A stretch of 64,000 nucleotides of DNA from UBA5078 sp033721235 (GTDB lineage Bacteria > Pseudomonadota > Gammaproteobacteria > Pseudomonadales > Pseudohongiellaceae). The DNA lies in the NCBI GenBank assembly GCA_033721235.1, contig JAWWAY010000001.1, forward strand, positions 310,001-374,000, in the 5' to 3' direction. Position 1 is the first letter of the stretch; every line of letters starts with the position of its first letter. The notes beneath the pieces were generated by a model. That model searched no databases. It saw nothing but the letters and a program-made list of their open reading frames with translations, and was not told the DNA's origin. Shown here piece by piece: positions 52,664 to 61,317 of this stretch. The translations under genes were made by a program, and so were the position numbers.

Positions 52664-53609
52664 TGTCTGTGTTGTTTTTGTGAAGCAAGTACAGGCTAAG
52701 AAAACCGATTAATAATAGGGCAACATCACGTAAGCGTGACAGCGCAATAAACGTAAAGGCGGCTTCTGTGCTTAGACCGAGCGCTTGAAAATAAAATAAA
52801 ACTCCCGCCTCTATGCTGCCAATGCCACCGGGCAGGGGCAGCAGCATGGCAAGCCTTATAACGCATAGTAAGCCCACTGTTTCGAGCAGGCTGATATCAA
52901 TGCCGGCGAAGGTAAGCACTAAGTCTAGCTCTACAAATATTCCGCCCCAAACAAAAAAAGATACGAGTAAAGCAATAAAATAATATCGCTTAGCTTGTCT
53001 GGGTTTGCTTTGATCTTGCTTTTCAACGGACTGAATTTTTTCCAGTACAAGGCTTAGTTTCTCTTTAATTTGCCCACGCAATAGAGCCAGGCCTATGGGT
53101 ATTAGTATTAGGCCTATGAGAATTAAAGTCGCACTAGAAGGGCTAAGGACAAAATTGTTTGCAGCCCATGGCAACCATAGAAGGACGCTCAACAGACAAG
53201 TAATGAGTACGACAAAATTGACCCAAAGTTCATAGGCCCTATCCAAAGCTAAAACTATTGCCGCTTTGGATAGAGTTATCGCGCAGCGTGTTCTTAACCA
53301 ATAGAGCTGAAAGGGCTCGCCGCCAAATTGTGGGCCGGGTGTAATAAAGCTGATCGTTTGCCCGCCTAATCTAATAAGCAGCAAAGGCCATAAGCCGATA
53401 AGCTGAGCAGTCGCTTTTCCTAGTGATTGCCAGCGATAGCAACTAAGCCAAAGAATGAGCGCATTAAGCGCCAGCCAAATACTTGCCTGCGCGAGGTTTA
53501 GGTTTTTAATGGCGTCAAATGCATCACCTAGAGGGAAGTCTTGCAGCAACCAAGCGCAAAGCCCCAATGCAAGCAGCCATAAACTTATGGTAATAAGCCA
53601 CTTCATCAC
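52650..53609 (-). CDS. flippase-like/LPG-synthase transmembrane domain protein
   Basis: Membrane protein of 319 residues with about eight helices, of the family that includes the MprF flippase domain and AglD-like proteins (PF03706). The conserved GGQTISFITPGPQFGGEPFQ and LLPLPGGIGSIEAGV loops are diagnostic. It probably moves or supports synthesis of a lipid-linked product. It overlaps the CDP-alcohol phosphatidyltransferase gene by 4 nt. Confidence 0.83.
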   Translation of the reverse strand: MMKWLITISLWLLALGLCAWLLQDFPLGDAFDAIKNLNLAQASIWLALNALILWLSCYRWQSLGKATAQLIGLWPLLLIRLGGQTISFITPGPQFGGEPFQLYWLRTRCAITLSKAAIVLALDRAYELWVNFVVLITCLLSVLLWLPWAANNFVLSPSSATLILIGLILIPIGLALLRGQIKEKLSLVLEKIQSVEKQDQSKPRQAKRYYFIALLVSFFVWGGIFVELDLVLTFAGIDISLLETVGLLCVIRLAMLLPLPGGIGSIEAGVLFYFQALGLSTEAAFTFIALSRLRDVALLLIGFLSLYLLHKNNTDTKTL

Positions 53610-54703
53610 TGCGCTTCACCATCGCGCCGCGCAATCCAGTGGTCGTCCCAGCGTAGCAGCGAATATTTTCCGGCTCCAAGAATTGCGCTGAAACTAGCGG
53701 CTATTAACAGGCTAGTGGAGTGCAGGGCGGGAAGGTCAGTGCTCCATAGGCTGCACAGCAGCAATAGCACGATGCAGTTGGCGACTGTGCTTAGTATACC
53801 AAGGAGTAATGCCAGCACTACGGCGCCAATGATGAATAATTGTGCCATAGGGATAGCGCTCTCAAGAGCAAAAAATACCAAGCCAACGACAATGCCAAGA
53901 CGTAGTAGCGGCAACAGAACGGTTTCGAGATAGTATAGCGGTGCGCTTAGAACGCTCTCCATTCGCTGGGGCGTGGTAAAAGTGCTGACCACCATCCAAT
54001 CAATAATAAAGCCTATGAGCAATGGGGTAAGAAACACGAGACTAACAATGACGGTTTGCTCGCTTTGAAAGGGTGGAAAAAGTGCGAAGGCAATGAAACC
54101 CATTTGAAAACCGGCGAATATTCTACGGCGTTTACTGGGTGGCAGAGGCGCCACCCTAAGACCATTCTTGATGCGATGATTAAGGCCTAGGGTGAACAGG
54201 TAAAACGCAAGAGACGCGAGCAGGTAAAGCGGATGAATCTTCCCATACATAAGTGCGAGCACGGGGGCTATAAGTAAACCCAAAGCATCCACAAAGGTAT
54301 CTAACTCTGCGCCCATTAGACTGTGACTCTTGCTGATTCGGGCTATATAGCCGTCGAGCCGATCGAGAATGGCTGCCATGCTATACAGGCCGGCGGCTAT
54401 CCACACTAGAGCGGTATTGGCGTGGGGTAATACTAGGAAACCGGCGAGCATGGCGATTAGGGCACCCCGCAGCAGAGTTATCCGGTTGGCGCTACCAAGG
54501 CGCATATGCATAGGAGCATCTTCGCTAGGCCGGTTTTTCTCGCGCTTATTCCATGCGGCTCGGTAAATGATAAGCCAGGTGCCAGTGCTTACCAGCAAAC
54601 AAAGAAGTGCTGGTGCCATACCCAATTGGCTCGCAAGAGCGGCACTGCCCAGCAAAAGCAGTGCAAGGACGGTAAGGCAAAGGGTTTTGAGTTCTCTATC
54701 CAT
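53606..54703 (-). CDS. CDP-alcohol phosphatidyltransferase family protein
   Basis: Membrane enzyme of 365 residues with about nine helices. The signature DGYIARISKSHSLMGAELDT-FVD fits D-G-x2-A-R-x8-G-x3-D-x3-D exactly (near residues 116-137). Such enzymes displace CMP from a CDP-activated lipid or alcohol. Its length and extra C-terminal helices set it apart from PgsA and PssA. Coupled to the flippase-like gene by a 4-nt overlap. The alcohol substrate is unknown. Confidence 0.85.
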   Translation of the reverse strand: MDRELKTLCLTVLALLLLGSAALASQLGMAPALLCLLVSTGTWLIIYRAAWNKREKNRPSEDAPMHMRLGSANRITLLRGALIAMLAGFLVLPHANTALVWIAAGLYSMAAILDRLDGYIARISKSHSLMGAELDTFVDALGLLIAPVLALMYGKIHPLYLLASLAFYLFTLGLNHRIKNGLRVAPLPPSKRRRIFAGFQMGFIAFALFPPFQSEQTVIVSLVFLTPLLIGFIIDWMVVSTFTTPQRMESVLSAPLYYLETVLLPLLRLGIVVGLVFFALESAIPMAQLFIIGAVVLALLLGILSTVANCIVLLLLCSLWSTDLPALHSTSLLIAASFSAILGAGKYSLLRWDDHWIARRDGEAQ

Positions 54704-55009
54704 AAAATCAAACTAGTAAGCTAAGCGAGCATAATCGCTTAGGGGGAGAGGAACTACAACTAACAAGTACAGTAAATACGGCTAAGCGCTGATCTGTGCT
54801 TAGCTAATTTTCAGGACCATGCGCGCCAATAGGCGCTATGCGGTAACTATTCGTCACGATTTTGCTTCCTTGTATCGTGAACTGGGCGGGGTTTTCGTGC
54901 TATAAGATCGTCTTAAAGGCCTATGAGAGTTTCTTTATGAGCGGCGACGAGCTGCGAAGGACTTTGCTGCATAGGCATCAACAACAATAGGGTTTAAACG
55001 GAGAGCATT
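54704..55009. other. intergenic region before the VOC gene
   Basis: 306 nt with no supportable gene. It holds two perfect stems, CTAAGCGA-GCATAA-TCGCTTAG (54721-54742) and GCTAAGC...GCTTAGC (54781-54804), which share the CTAAGC/GCTTAG arms also seen in the tandem repeats near tRNA-Ser. An extended -10 element follows at 54898-54906. Confidence 0.5.
54898..54906 (+). promoter_or_regulatory. extended -10 element for the VOC gene
   Basis: TGCTATAAG, an extended -10 match without a good -35 box, about 100 nt before the start codon. The start itself has a clear CGGAGAG ribosome site. Confidence 0.35.
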
Positions 55010-56113
55010 ATGTCTGAGCATTTTTCTGACACAGAGCAATATGAGCCGAGTTTAGTAGAGCCGTCGAGTAAGACACAAGGGCTTACGCGACGCAATGTTT
55101 TGAAGGCGCTGGCGGCTTTGTCGTTTACTCCGAGCGTCTATGCTCAGCAAGGGCCAGGGCATGTACCGGTCCATAAGCTGCATCTGTTTGGCCTCAAGGT
55201 ATCGGATGTTGAGCGCTCCGTGAAGTTCTACCAAGATATATTTGGTGCGCCTATTCAATCTCGTTACGGTAATACAGTCTGTTTGCGAATAGGCGAAGGG
55301 CCTATGTATTTTAGTATCTCGCCTACCGCTGGGAGCGAAACCCCAGGAATTTCCCATATCGGTTTGAGTGTGCCCGATTTCAATGTCGATAAAATTGTGG
55401 CCGAGCTGTCGAATCATGGCTTTATTCGCAGTCCAGGGCTTACCCCAGGGCGGCCAAAATTGAGCTATGCGATGAAGACGTGGACCCATCGTAGGTCCCA
55501 CGATGCCGGTCATACTCGTGATTTGTATCTAGCGGATATGGAAGGCCTAGTATTTCAGCTATGTAGTACAGACCACTGCGGTGGCGGCGGTAATAGAGGG
55601 CAAGCCTGCGATGCACTAGAGCCCTCACCAACTGAAGGGTTTATAGAGCTAGTGGGCATTAATCATTTCACCAATTATATGAGCAATGCACCAAGAGCTA
55701 ATGCATTCTACAAAGAGCTATTTGGTTTGGATTACCTGTCTTACCAGGGCCCTAATTTCCCAACCGTCGGGGTGGGCGATGGCAAGCAGTTCCTCATGTA
55801 TGTTGGCGGCCAGCAAGAGGGTACGCCTACATCGCCCGCGCGGATAGACCACGTGAGTATGAGTGTTAAGGATTTCGATGTAGAGGGCATCTTGGCGAAG
55901 CTGAGCGATTACGGTCTAAGCGCGAGAGAAGATGCTAGCGAGACGCCTCCGCTCTCCCATTGGGTGTCTATGCGAATGGCCAATAGAGGGGGCGCAGAAG
56001 AAGGCACGCCTGAGCTCTATTTCTCTGACCCAGATGGCATCCATATTCAGCTGCAACATGTGGACTACTGCGGTGGCAGTGGTTACCTAGGCGATAGCTG
56101 TCCTGCCTTATAA
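55010..56113 (+). CDS. Tat-exported two-domain VOC (glyoxalase/extradiol fold) protein
   Basis: A 367-residue protein with a twin-arginine signal (LTRRNVLKALAALSF), so it is folded and cofactor-loaded before export. Two VOC modules follow (about 52-190 and 210-365), each opening with a conserved His (HKLHLFGLKVSD; GINHFTNYM) and closing with a similar tail: STDHCGGGGNRGQACDAL and HVDYCGGSGYLGDSCPAL. The paired Cys in each tail may form disulfides in the periplasm. Enzyme activity unknown. The DUF5916-like outer-membrane gene follows on the same strand after 133 nt. Confidence 0.8.
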   Translation: MSEHFSDTEQYEPSLVEPSSKTQGLTRRNVLKALAALSFTPSVYAQQGPGHVPVHKLHLFGLKVSDVERSVKFYQDIFGAPIQSRYGNTVCLRIGEGPMYFSISPTAGSETPGISHIGLSVPDFNVDKIVAELSNHGFIRSPGLTPGRPKLSYAMKTWTHRRSHDAGHTRDLYLADMEGLVFQLCSTDHCGGGGNRGQACDALEPSPTEGFIELVGINHFTNYMSNAPRANAFYKELFGLDYLSYQGPNFPTVGVGDGKQFLMYVGGQQEGTPTSPARIDHVSMSVKDFDVEGILAKLSDYGLSAREDASETPPLSHWVSMRMANRGGAEEGTPELYFSDPDGIHIQLQHVDYCGGSGYLGDSCPAL

Positions 56114-56124
56114 AAGCTAATACC

Positions 56125-56151
56125 GCCGGCCTGTCATCACGACTGGCCGGC
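56125..56151 (+). terminator. GC-rich stem after the VOC gene
   Basis: GCCGGCC / GGCCGGC, a 7-bp perfect stem with a 13-nt loop, 11 nt after the stop. No T-run follows, so termination strength is doubtful. Confidence 0.35.
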
Positions 56152-56246
56152 TACGGACTTCCAATACTCTAGCAATGATGCCTCCAGATAAGTGATGAGC
56201 TGATCGGGTAGCGCAATCAATACCACTATCTAAGAGGCTTTACCTA

Positions 56247-58652
56247 GTGATAAAACGACCGTTTAGCGTAGCGTTGGCGCTTACGCTTTTACCCTTTTCT
56301 TATATTTGTGCCCAGCCCCAGCAGGAGCTGTCCGTAGCATTAGACTCCCAGACCATAAAGCTTCAGCGCTTGGTACATAGGGATATCGATATGGAGATAG
56401 ATGGGCGACTGAGTGAAGGGGCGTGGAGCACTGCTACTGCGATCAATCAGATGCGCATTATTGAACCCGAGACTCTCGATGCGCCCGCTTATTCCTCTAA
56501 TGTACGAATTTTGTATACCGAGCGCGGCATCTACATAGGCTTCGACCTAGAACAGCCCAATGAGACCATCATTCAGCGCATCAGTACGCGAGACAATATT
56601 GACCTTGATAGGGATACGGTATCGATCACTCTCGATGCCTCCGGCGAAGGCCTATTTGGCTACTGGATGACTCTTGCGCTAGGGGACAACCAGGCAGATG
56701 GAACCGTGTTGCCTGAGCGCCAGTATGCTTCCCAGTGGGATGGCGCCTGGTACGGCGCTACCAGCGTGACGGACACCGGCTGGAGTGCCGAGTTTTATGT
56801 GCCTTGGGGGCAAATGGCTATGCCACGCGCCGATGGTGAGCGTCGCATTGGTATCTATACCGAGCGTAAAGTGGCGCACTTGGATGAAACCTGGGCGTGG
56901 CCACCGATTCCCGAGTCCAATGCCATTTTTATGAGTGCTTTGCCCGGTATTGGCCTCGATGGGGTCGATGTGCGTCAGCAATGGAGCCTTTTCCCTTATA
57001 TTTCTACCACGTTTGACGAAATTGATAAGGATATAGACTACAAAGGTGGTTTTGATGTCTTCTGGCGGCCTTCTAGTAATTTTCAATTAACGGCAACGGC
57101 AAACCCCGATTTCGGCTCTGCTGAATCCGATAATGTAGTGGTGAATCTTACCGCTAATGAGACCTTCTTCCCTGAAAAGCGTTTGTTCTTCCAAGAGGGA
57201 CAAGAGGTATTTAATACCACGCCACGCTCTACGGGTAGTAATGGTAAACGGCTATCCATCGTGAATACTCGCCGCATAGGTGCAAGGGCGCGGGTTCCCG
57301 ATCTTCCAACGGGCACTAGTATCTCCACTAGAGAGCGCATCGAGCACACGGAGCTATTGGGGGCATTAAAAGCGACGGGGCAAATCGGCTCAGTTCGCTA
57401 TGGTTTAATGAGCGCATTCGAGGATGAGCGCGAGTTCAAGACCAATAATGGCCGTTTAGTGCAAGATGGGCGTGACTTCACCGCGTTGCGTATGATCTAT
57501 GAGGACAGTAAGGGCGCAGCCTACCGGGGGCTTGGCTATATTGGCTCGCTGGTGCAGCACCCCGAGTCAGACGCTCAGGTGCACGCGGTGGACGGTCACT
57601 TTTTAAGTTCAAGCGGTCGTTGGAATATCGATGCGCAGATTATCCGCAGCGACACCGACGAGAAGGGCCAGGGCGGCGGCGCCTTCGCCGATATCGTCTA
57701 TACCCCATCCCAAGGGCTTAAACACACCCTGCAAATGAGTTATCTGGACGACAAGCTGTATGTGAATGACTTTGGCTTCCAAGAGCGTAATGATTCGCGC
57801 GAACTATGGTACCGCTTTGAATGGATTAAGACAGACATGGACTGGGCGCGAACACTACGCTTTAGCCCTTTTCTGCGCTATGAGGAAAACGGGGAGGGGG
57901 ATCGCACCAATAATGCCTTTCCTGTGCTCAATACTAATATCACCCTGAATAATTTGGATAGGGTAAGCGTAGGCCTGTTTCACTTTCCTAAGCGCTATGA
58001 TGATTTAAACAGCTTCGGCAATGGCACCTTTGCCACTGCTGAGAGAACCAATATTAATCTTAGCTATCAAACCAATACTGCCAAGCCCGTCAGTTATAAG
58101 TTTGGCTTCGGGCGCTCTGGTGAGTTTGTGGGGGGCAATAGCAGCCAGTGGAATACCGGCGTGGTGTGGCGCCCGAGGGACAATATCTCTTTCGAGGCGG
58201 ATGTGAGCTATAACAATCGTAATGGCTGGTTGCTGCATCAGCAGAACCAGGATTTTACCACCTTCAATGCTGACCAGTGGCGCATGGACTTTAGTTTCGA
58301 ATACTTTCTAACAGCACGTCAGCAGTTGAGTATGGCGCTGCAGTGGGTGGGCATAGAGGCGAGCGAGGATGAATTCTATAATCTTCCATCTCATCTGCCG
58401 ACCAAGAACCGAGATTTGGTCCAGGTAGCTAAGCCTGCTGGGCCTAGCGATGATTTCGGTCTTTCTCAGCTGAACTTTCAGCTGCGTTATCGCTGGCAAA
58501 TAGCGCCATTGTCGGACCTATTTATTGTCTATACCAAGGGGGACAGCCGCCGCACGGCATTCTTGGAGTTTGATGAGCTGTTCGAAAACTCTTGGGATGA
58601 GCCGCTGGGCAGTGAGCTAGTAGTGAAATTACGCTATCGTTTAGGGACTTAA
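56247..58652 (+). CDS. outer-membrane DUF5916-like protein with CBM9-like N-domain
   Basis: An 801-residue exported protein. After a signal peptide (VALALTLLPFSYICA) there is a CBM9-like beta-sandwich (about 45-230; DGRLSEGAWSTATAI, RGIYIGFDLEQP, TGWSAEFYVPWGQM). The remainder is rich in alternating aromatic beta strands, ending KLRYRLGT, consistent with an outer-membrane barrel. NPDFGSAESDNVVVNLTANE and FFPEKRLFFQEGQEVF are hallmark segments of this family. Function is not established. The start is GTG with AGAGG upstream. Confidence 0.78.
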   Translation: MIKRPFSVALALTLLPFSYICAQPQQELSVALDSQTIKLQRLVHRDIDMEIDGRLSEGAWSTATAINQMRIIEPETLDAPAYSSNVRILYTERGIYIGFDLEQPNETIIQRISTRDNIDLDRDTVSITLDASGEGLFGYWMTLALGDNQADGTVLPERQYASQWDGAWYGATSVTDTGWSAEFYVPWGQMAMPRADGERRIGIYTERKVAHLDETWAWPPIPESNAIFMSALPGIGLDGVDVRQQWSLFPYISTTFDEIDKDIDYKGGFDVFWRPSSNFQLTATANPDFGSAESDNVVVNLTANETFFPEKRLFFQEGQEVFNTTPRSTGSNGKRLSIVNTRRIGARARVPDLPTGTSISTRERIEHTELLGALKATGQIGSVRYGLMSAFEDEREFKTNNGRLVQDGRDFTALRMIYEDSKGAAYRGLGYIGSLVQHPESDAQVHAVDGHFLSSSGRWNIDAQIIRSDTDEKGQGGGAFADIVYTPSQGLKHTLQMSYLDDKLYVNDFGFQERNDSRELWYRFEWIKTDMDWARTLRFSPFLRYEENGEGDRTNNAFPVLNTNITLNNLDRVSVGLFHFPKRYDDLNSFGNGTFATAERTNINLSYQTNTAKPVSYKFGFGRSGEFVGGNSSQWNTGVVWRPRDNISFEADVSYNNRNGWLLHQQNQDFTTFNADQWRMDFSFEYFLTARQQLSMALQWVGIEASEDEFYNLPSHLPTKNRDLVQVAKPAGPSDDFGLSQLNFQLRYRWQIAPLSDLFIVYTKGDSRRTAFLEFDELFENSWDEPLGSELVVKLRYRLGT

Positions 58653-58851
58653 GCTGGAGGGTGTTGTCAGATTTCTGCCACTATTGATCATAGCTTTGCT
58701 ATGACTTAAGACTTGCGGCGTAAGAGTTTTTTGTTTCACTGGAAGCAGTTAAGCGATTCTCGTGTCGCTTAAAGATCGACCTCCTTGATTAGGGTTCATG
58801 ATATCCCCACTAGCGGCCCACTTCGAACTGAAACGAAGTGGGCCGTTTTTT
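58653..58851 (+). ncRNA. candidate small RNA or structured 3' UTR
   Basis: A 199-nt gene-free stretch with three hairpins in order: TCATAGC-TTT-GCTATGA (58688-58704), TTAAGCGA-N8-TCGCTTAA (58749-58772), and the terminator stem. Between the last two lies ACCTCCTT (58779-58786), the exact anti-Shine-Dalgarno sequence. I see no strong promoter, so it could be processed from the upstream mRNA. Tentative. Confidence 0.35.
58814..58851 (+). terminator. strong Rho-independent terminator
   Basis: A 12-bp perfect stem CGGCCCACTTCG / CGAAGTGGGCCG, 8-nt loop, then six T. It acts rightward; it lies just past the stop of prc on the other strand, where no T-run follows. Confidence 0.88.
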
Positions 58852-58853
58852 AT

Positions 58854-61121
58854 TTAGGGGTTTTGGGGCTCAATGGAGCTGAGCTCTGCGTGCATGGGGC
58901 GGCCGAGTAGTGCTGCCATATCCACTAGAATGTGGCTGCTTTCCACCAGAAGAGGGTCATCTTCTTTCTCTTCTTCAGCTTCCTCAGTATCTTCTATGGC
59001 GACCTGGGCTGCCTCCACGTCTGCTGTGTCAGCTGCATCAGTGCTTTCGGAAGCTTCTTCTTCGTCCTCGCTCCATGGGTTTTCTTCCCACTCTTTAGGC
59101 TCTAGGCCTTTCGCAATGAGGCGACGATTATTCGCTTCAAACTCTTCGCGGCGATTGCGCTCTCGCTCAGCTTTTACTGTTTCTTCATTGAGAGACACAG
59201 TGGTTTTAGCGCGCAATTCCTTGGAGCGTTCGATCTGGTCACGCAGATAGATGAAATCAGGATCTTGGCTAGCTCTTTCTTGATGTCTTGCTTGAAGAGT
59301 TGGCAGTATCTCCTTGATTGGGAAGTAAGTATTGTACTCGACTGGGCGTACGGTATCCCAGGGTAAGGCACCGTCAAGTTGGCTTTCGCCCATCTCTTCC
59401 ACAGCTTCATAGCGGTCGGGGAACAGAATGTCGGGGATTACACCGCGGTGCTGAGTACTCTCGCCAGAGATGCGATAGAACTTGGAGCGAGTGAGCTTAA
59501 CCTGCCCATAGTTCATTGGAATGATTTCCTGTACGGTTCCCTTGCCGAAAGTCTGGCCACCCATCACGATGCCGCGTTGATAGTCTTGAATAGCACCGGC
59601 AAAGATCTCGGAGGCAGAAGCGCTGGCACGGTTAACGAGAACGCCAAGGGGGCCGGAGTAGGTCACTTCTGGGTTACCATCGCCATAGGCGCGAACAAAG
59701 CCGTTACGAAGGCCAGCATAGCGAATTTGGACTGTGCTGCCGGTATCGATGAATAGGCCGACCAGGTCATTTGCTTCTGTTAGTGAGCCGCCGCCGTTGT
59801 TGCGTAGGTCCATGACTACTGCGTCTACGCCTTCATCTTTGAGTTCCTCAAGCAGCACTTTTACATCCCTTGTGGAGCTCTTATAGTCTTTTTCACCTGC
59901 TGCAGCAGCCTCAAAGTCGAAGTAGAACGTAGGGAGCTTGATAATGCCTACACGGTAAGTATCGTCTTGATAGCTAACTTCGAGTACTTCCTTCTTGGCA
60001 GACTGATCTTCTAGCTTCACAGTATCGCGCGTAATGGCGATTTCGTGAGCCTGTGTCTCATTTGTAGCCTCGGCAGGAATGACTCTGAGCCTTACCACCG
60101 TGCCTTTCTCGCCGCGTATTTGGTCGACAACATCGTCTAGGCGCAAGCCAATTACATCCTGTATCTCGCCATCTTCGCCTTGGGCGATACCAATAATGCG
60201 GTCGCCCGCTTGTAATTCATTGCCACGCTCGGCAGGGCCGCCCTTAATAAGCTCCACCACCTTCGTGTATTCGTCCTCGCTAGTAAGCTGGGCGCCAATT
60301 CCCTGAAGAGACAGGCGCAGGCTCATATTGAAGTTCTCTGAGTCTCTTGGAGAGAAATAGCTAGTGTGAGGGTCAATAGTCCGAGCAACCGTCGCCAAGT
60401 AAGACTGGAATACATCCCGGTTGTTGGTCATTAATACCTGACTAAGCTGAGTGCGATAACGCTTGCTTAGGCGATCTTTTATCTCTTCCAAGTTTTGGTT
60501 GGCGAGTTTAAGGCTTAGGGCGCTGTTCTTAACGCGTCGGCGCCATAGGTCGTCCAGTTCGTCCACATTGGCGGCGAAGGGGAGATCTTCACGATCCACC
60601 TCTAGGCTTTCGTCTATCGTAAAGTCCATCTCTTCGATGTGATCTTCCACGCGCTGTATGGCATAGACTAGGCGCTCCACCAGTCGTTTGTGGTAAAGAT
60701 TATAGATTTCAAAGGCAGGGTCGACGCTGCCGCTGAGCAGGGTGTCGTCCAAAACGGTACGATACTTCGCTAGCGCTTCGATATCCGAGGCTAGGAAGTA
60801 CATCTTTGAGCCATCTAAGGCTTCGATGTATTCATCAAAGACTTTGCCCGAGAAACGATCGTCAAAGACTACGCGGGAGTAGTGCTTTTCCTCTAGTTCG
60901 TTCAAGAGTTCGACAGCGGTTTGGCCGTAGATGGGTTCAGCGCTAAGGCTTGTATAAAGTTCCTCTGGGTTCAGAACGAGGTCTAGAACTTCGGCCTCTT
61001 GCGCATAACTGGTACTGAAACCAAAACCTAAGACCAGACTAACAATAGGGACAGTTACAATACGAGTGAAATGCTCCCCAATGGTAGCAGTGAATGCTAG
61101 TGGCTTACTTGTTTTCTTCAT
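58854..61121 (-). CDS. prc: carboxy-terminal (tail-specific) protease Prc
   Basis: Periplasmic S41 serine protease of 755 residues that processes penicillin-binding protein 3 and degrades tagged proteins. Signal peptide to about residue 40 (GFGFSTSYAQ). An N-terminal helical domain, a PDZ domain (about 255-350, LSLQGIGAQLTSEDEY) and the protease core follow, with catalytic Ser in SASASEIFAG and Lys in TFGKGTVQE. The C-terminal third contains an acidic stretch (EEEKEDD). Monocistronic in appearance. Confidence 0.94.
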   Translation of the reverse strand: MKKTSKPLAFTATIGEHFTRIVTVPIVSLVLGFGFSTSYAQEAEVLDLVLNPEELYTSLSAEPIYGQTAVELLNELEEKHYSRVVFDDRFSGKVFDEYIEALDGSKMYFLASDIEALAKYRTVLDDTLLSGSVDPAFEIYNLYHKRLVERLVYAIQRVEDHIEEMDFTIDESLEVDREDLPFAANVDELDDLWRRRVKNSALSLKLANQNLEEIKDRLSKRYRTQLSQVLMTNNRDVFQSYLATVARTIDPHTSYFSPRDSENFNMSLRLSLQGIGAQLTSEDEYTKVVELIKGGPAERGNELQAGDRIIGIAQGEDGEIQDVIGLRLDDVVDQIRGEKGTVVRLRVIPAEATNETQAHEIAITRDTVKLEDQSAKKEVLEVSYQDDTYRVGIIKLPTFYFDFEAAAAGEKDYKSSTRDVKVLLEELKDEGVDAVVMDLRNNGGGSLTEANDLVGLFIDTGSTVQIRYAGLRNGFVRAYGDGNPEVTYSGPLGVLVNRASASASEIFAGAIQDYQRGIVMGGQTFGKGTVQEIIPMNYGQVKLTRSKFYRISGESTQHRGVIPDILFPDRYEAVEEMGESQLDGALPWDTVRPVEYNTYFPIKEILPTLQARHQERASQDPDFIYLRDQIERSKELRAKTTVSLNEETVKAERERNRREEFEANNRRLIAKGLEPKEWEENPWSEDEEEASESTDAADTADVEAAQVAIEDTEEAEEEKEDDPLLVESSHILVDMAALLGRPMHAELSSIEPQNP

Positions 61122-61317
61122 ATTGCCCCGCTGACTTAATAAACTTAAGTATATTGCTTATCTACAAGCCTTTTATAAACAAGCCAATACGCAAATGCTA
61201 GTACAAATTGCCGCATTGGCTCCTGCTTTGGATTATTCGTTTTACATTTCTACAGTGTATGGCCTTAATTCACTATATACAGTTAATTCTCGTTACAGTT
61301 TGTAGCGACCAGCGCCC

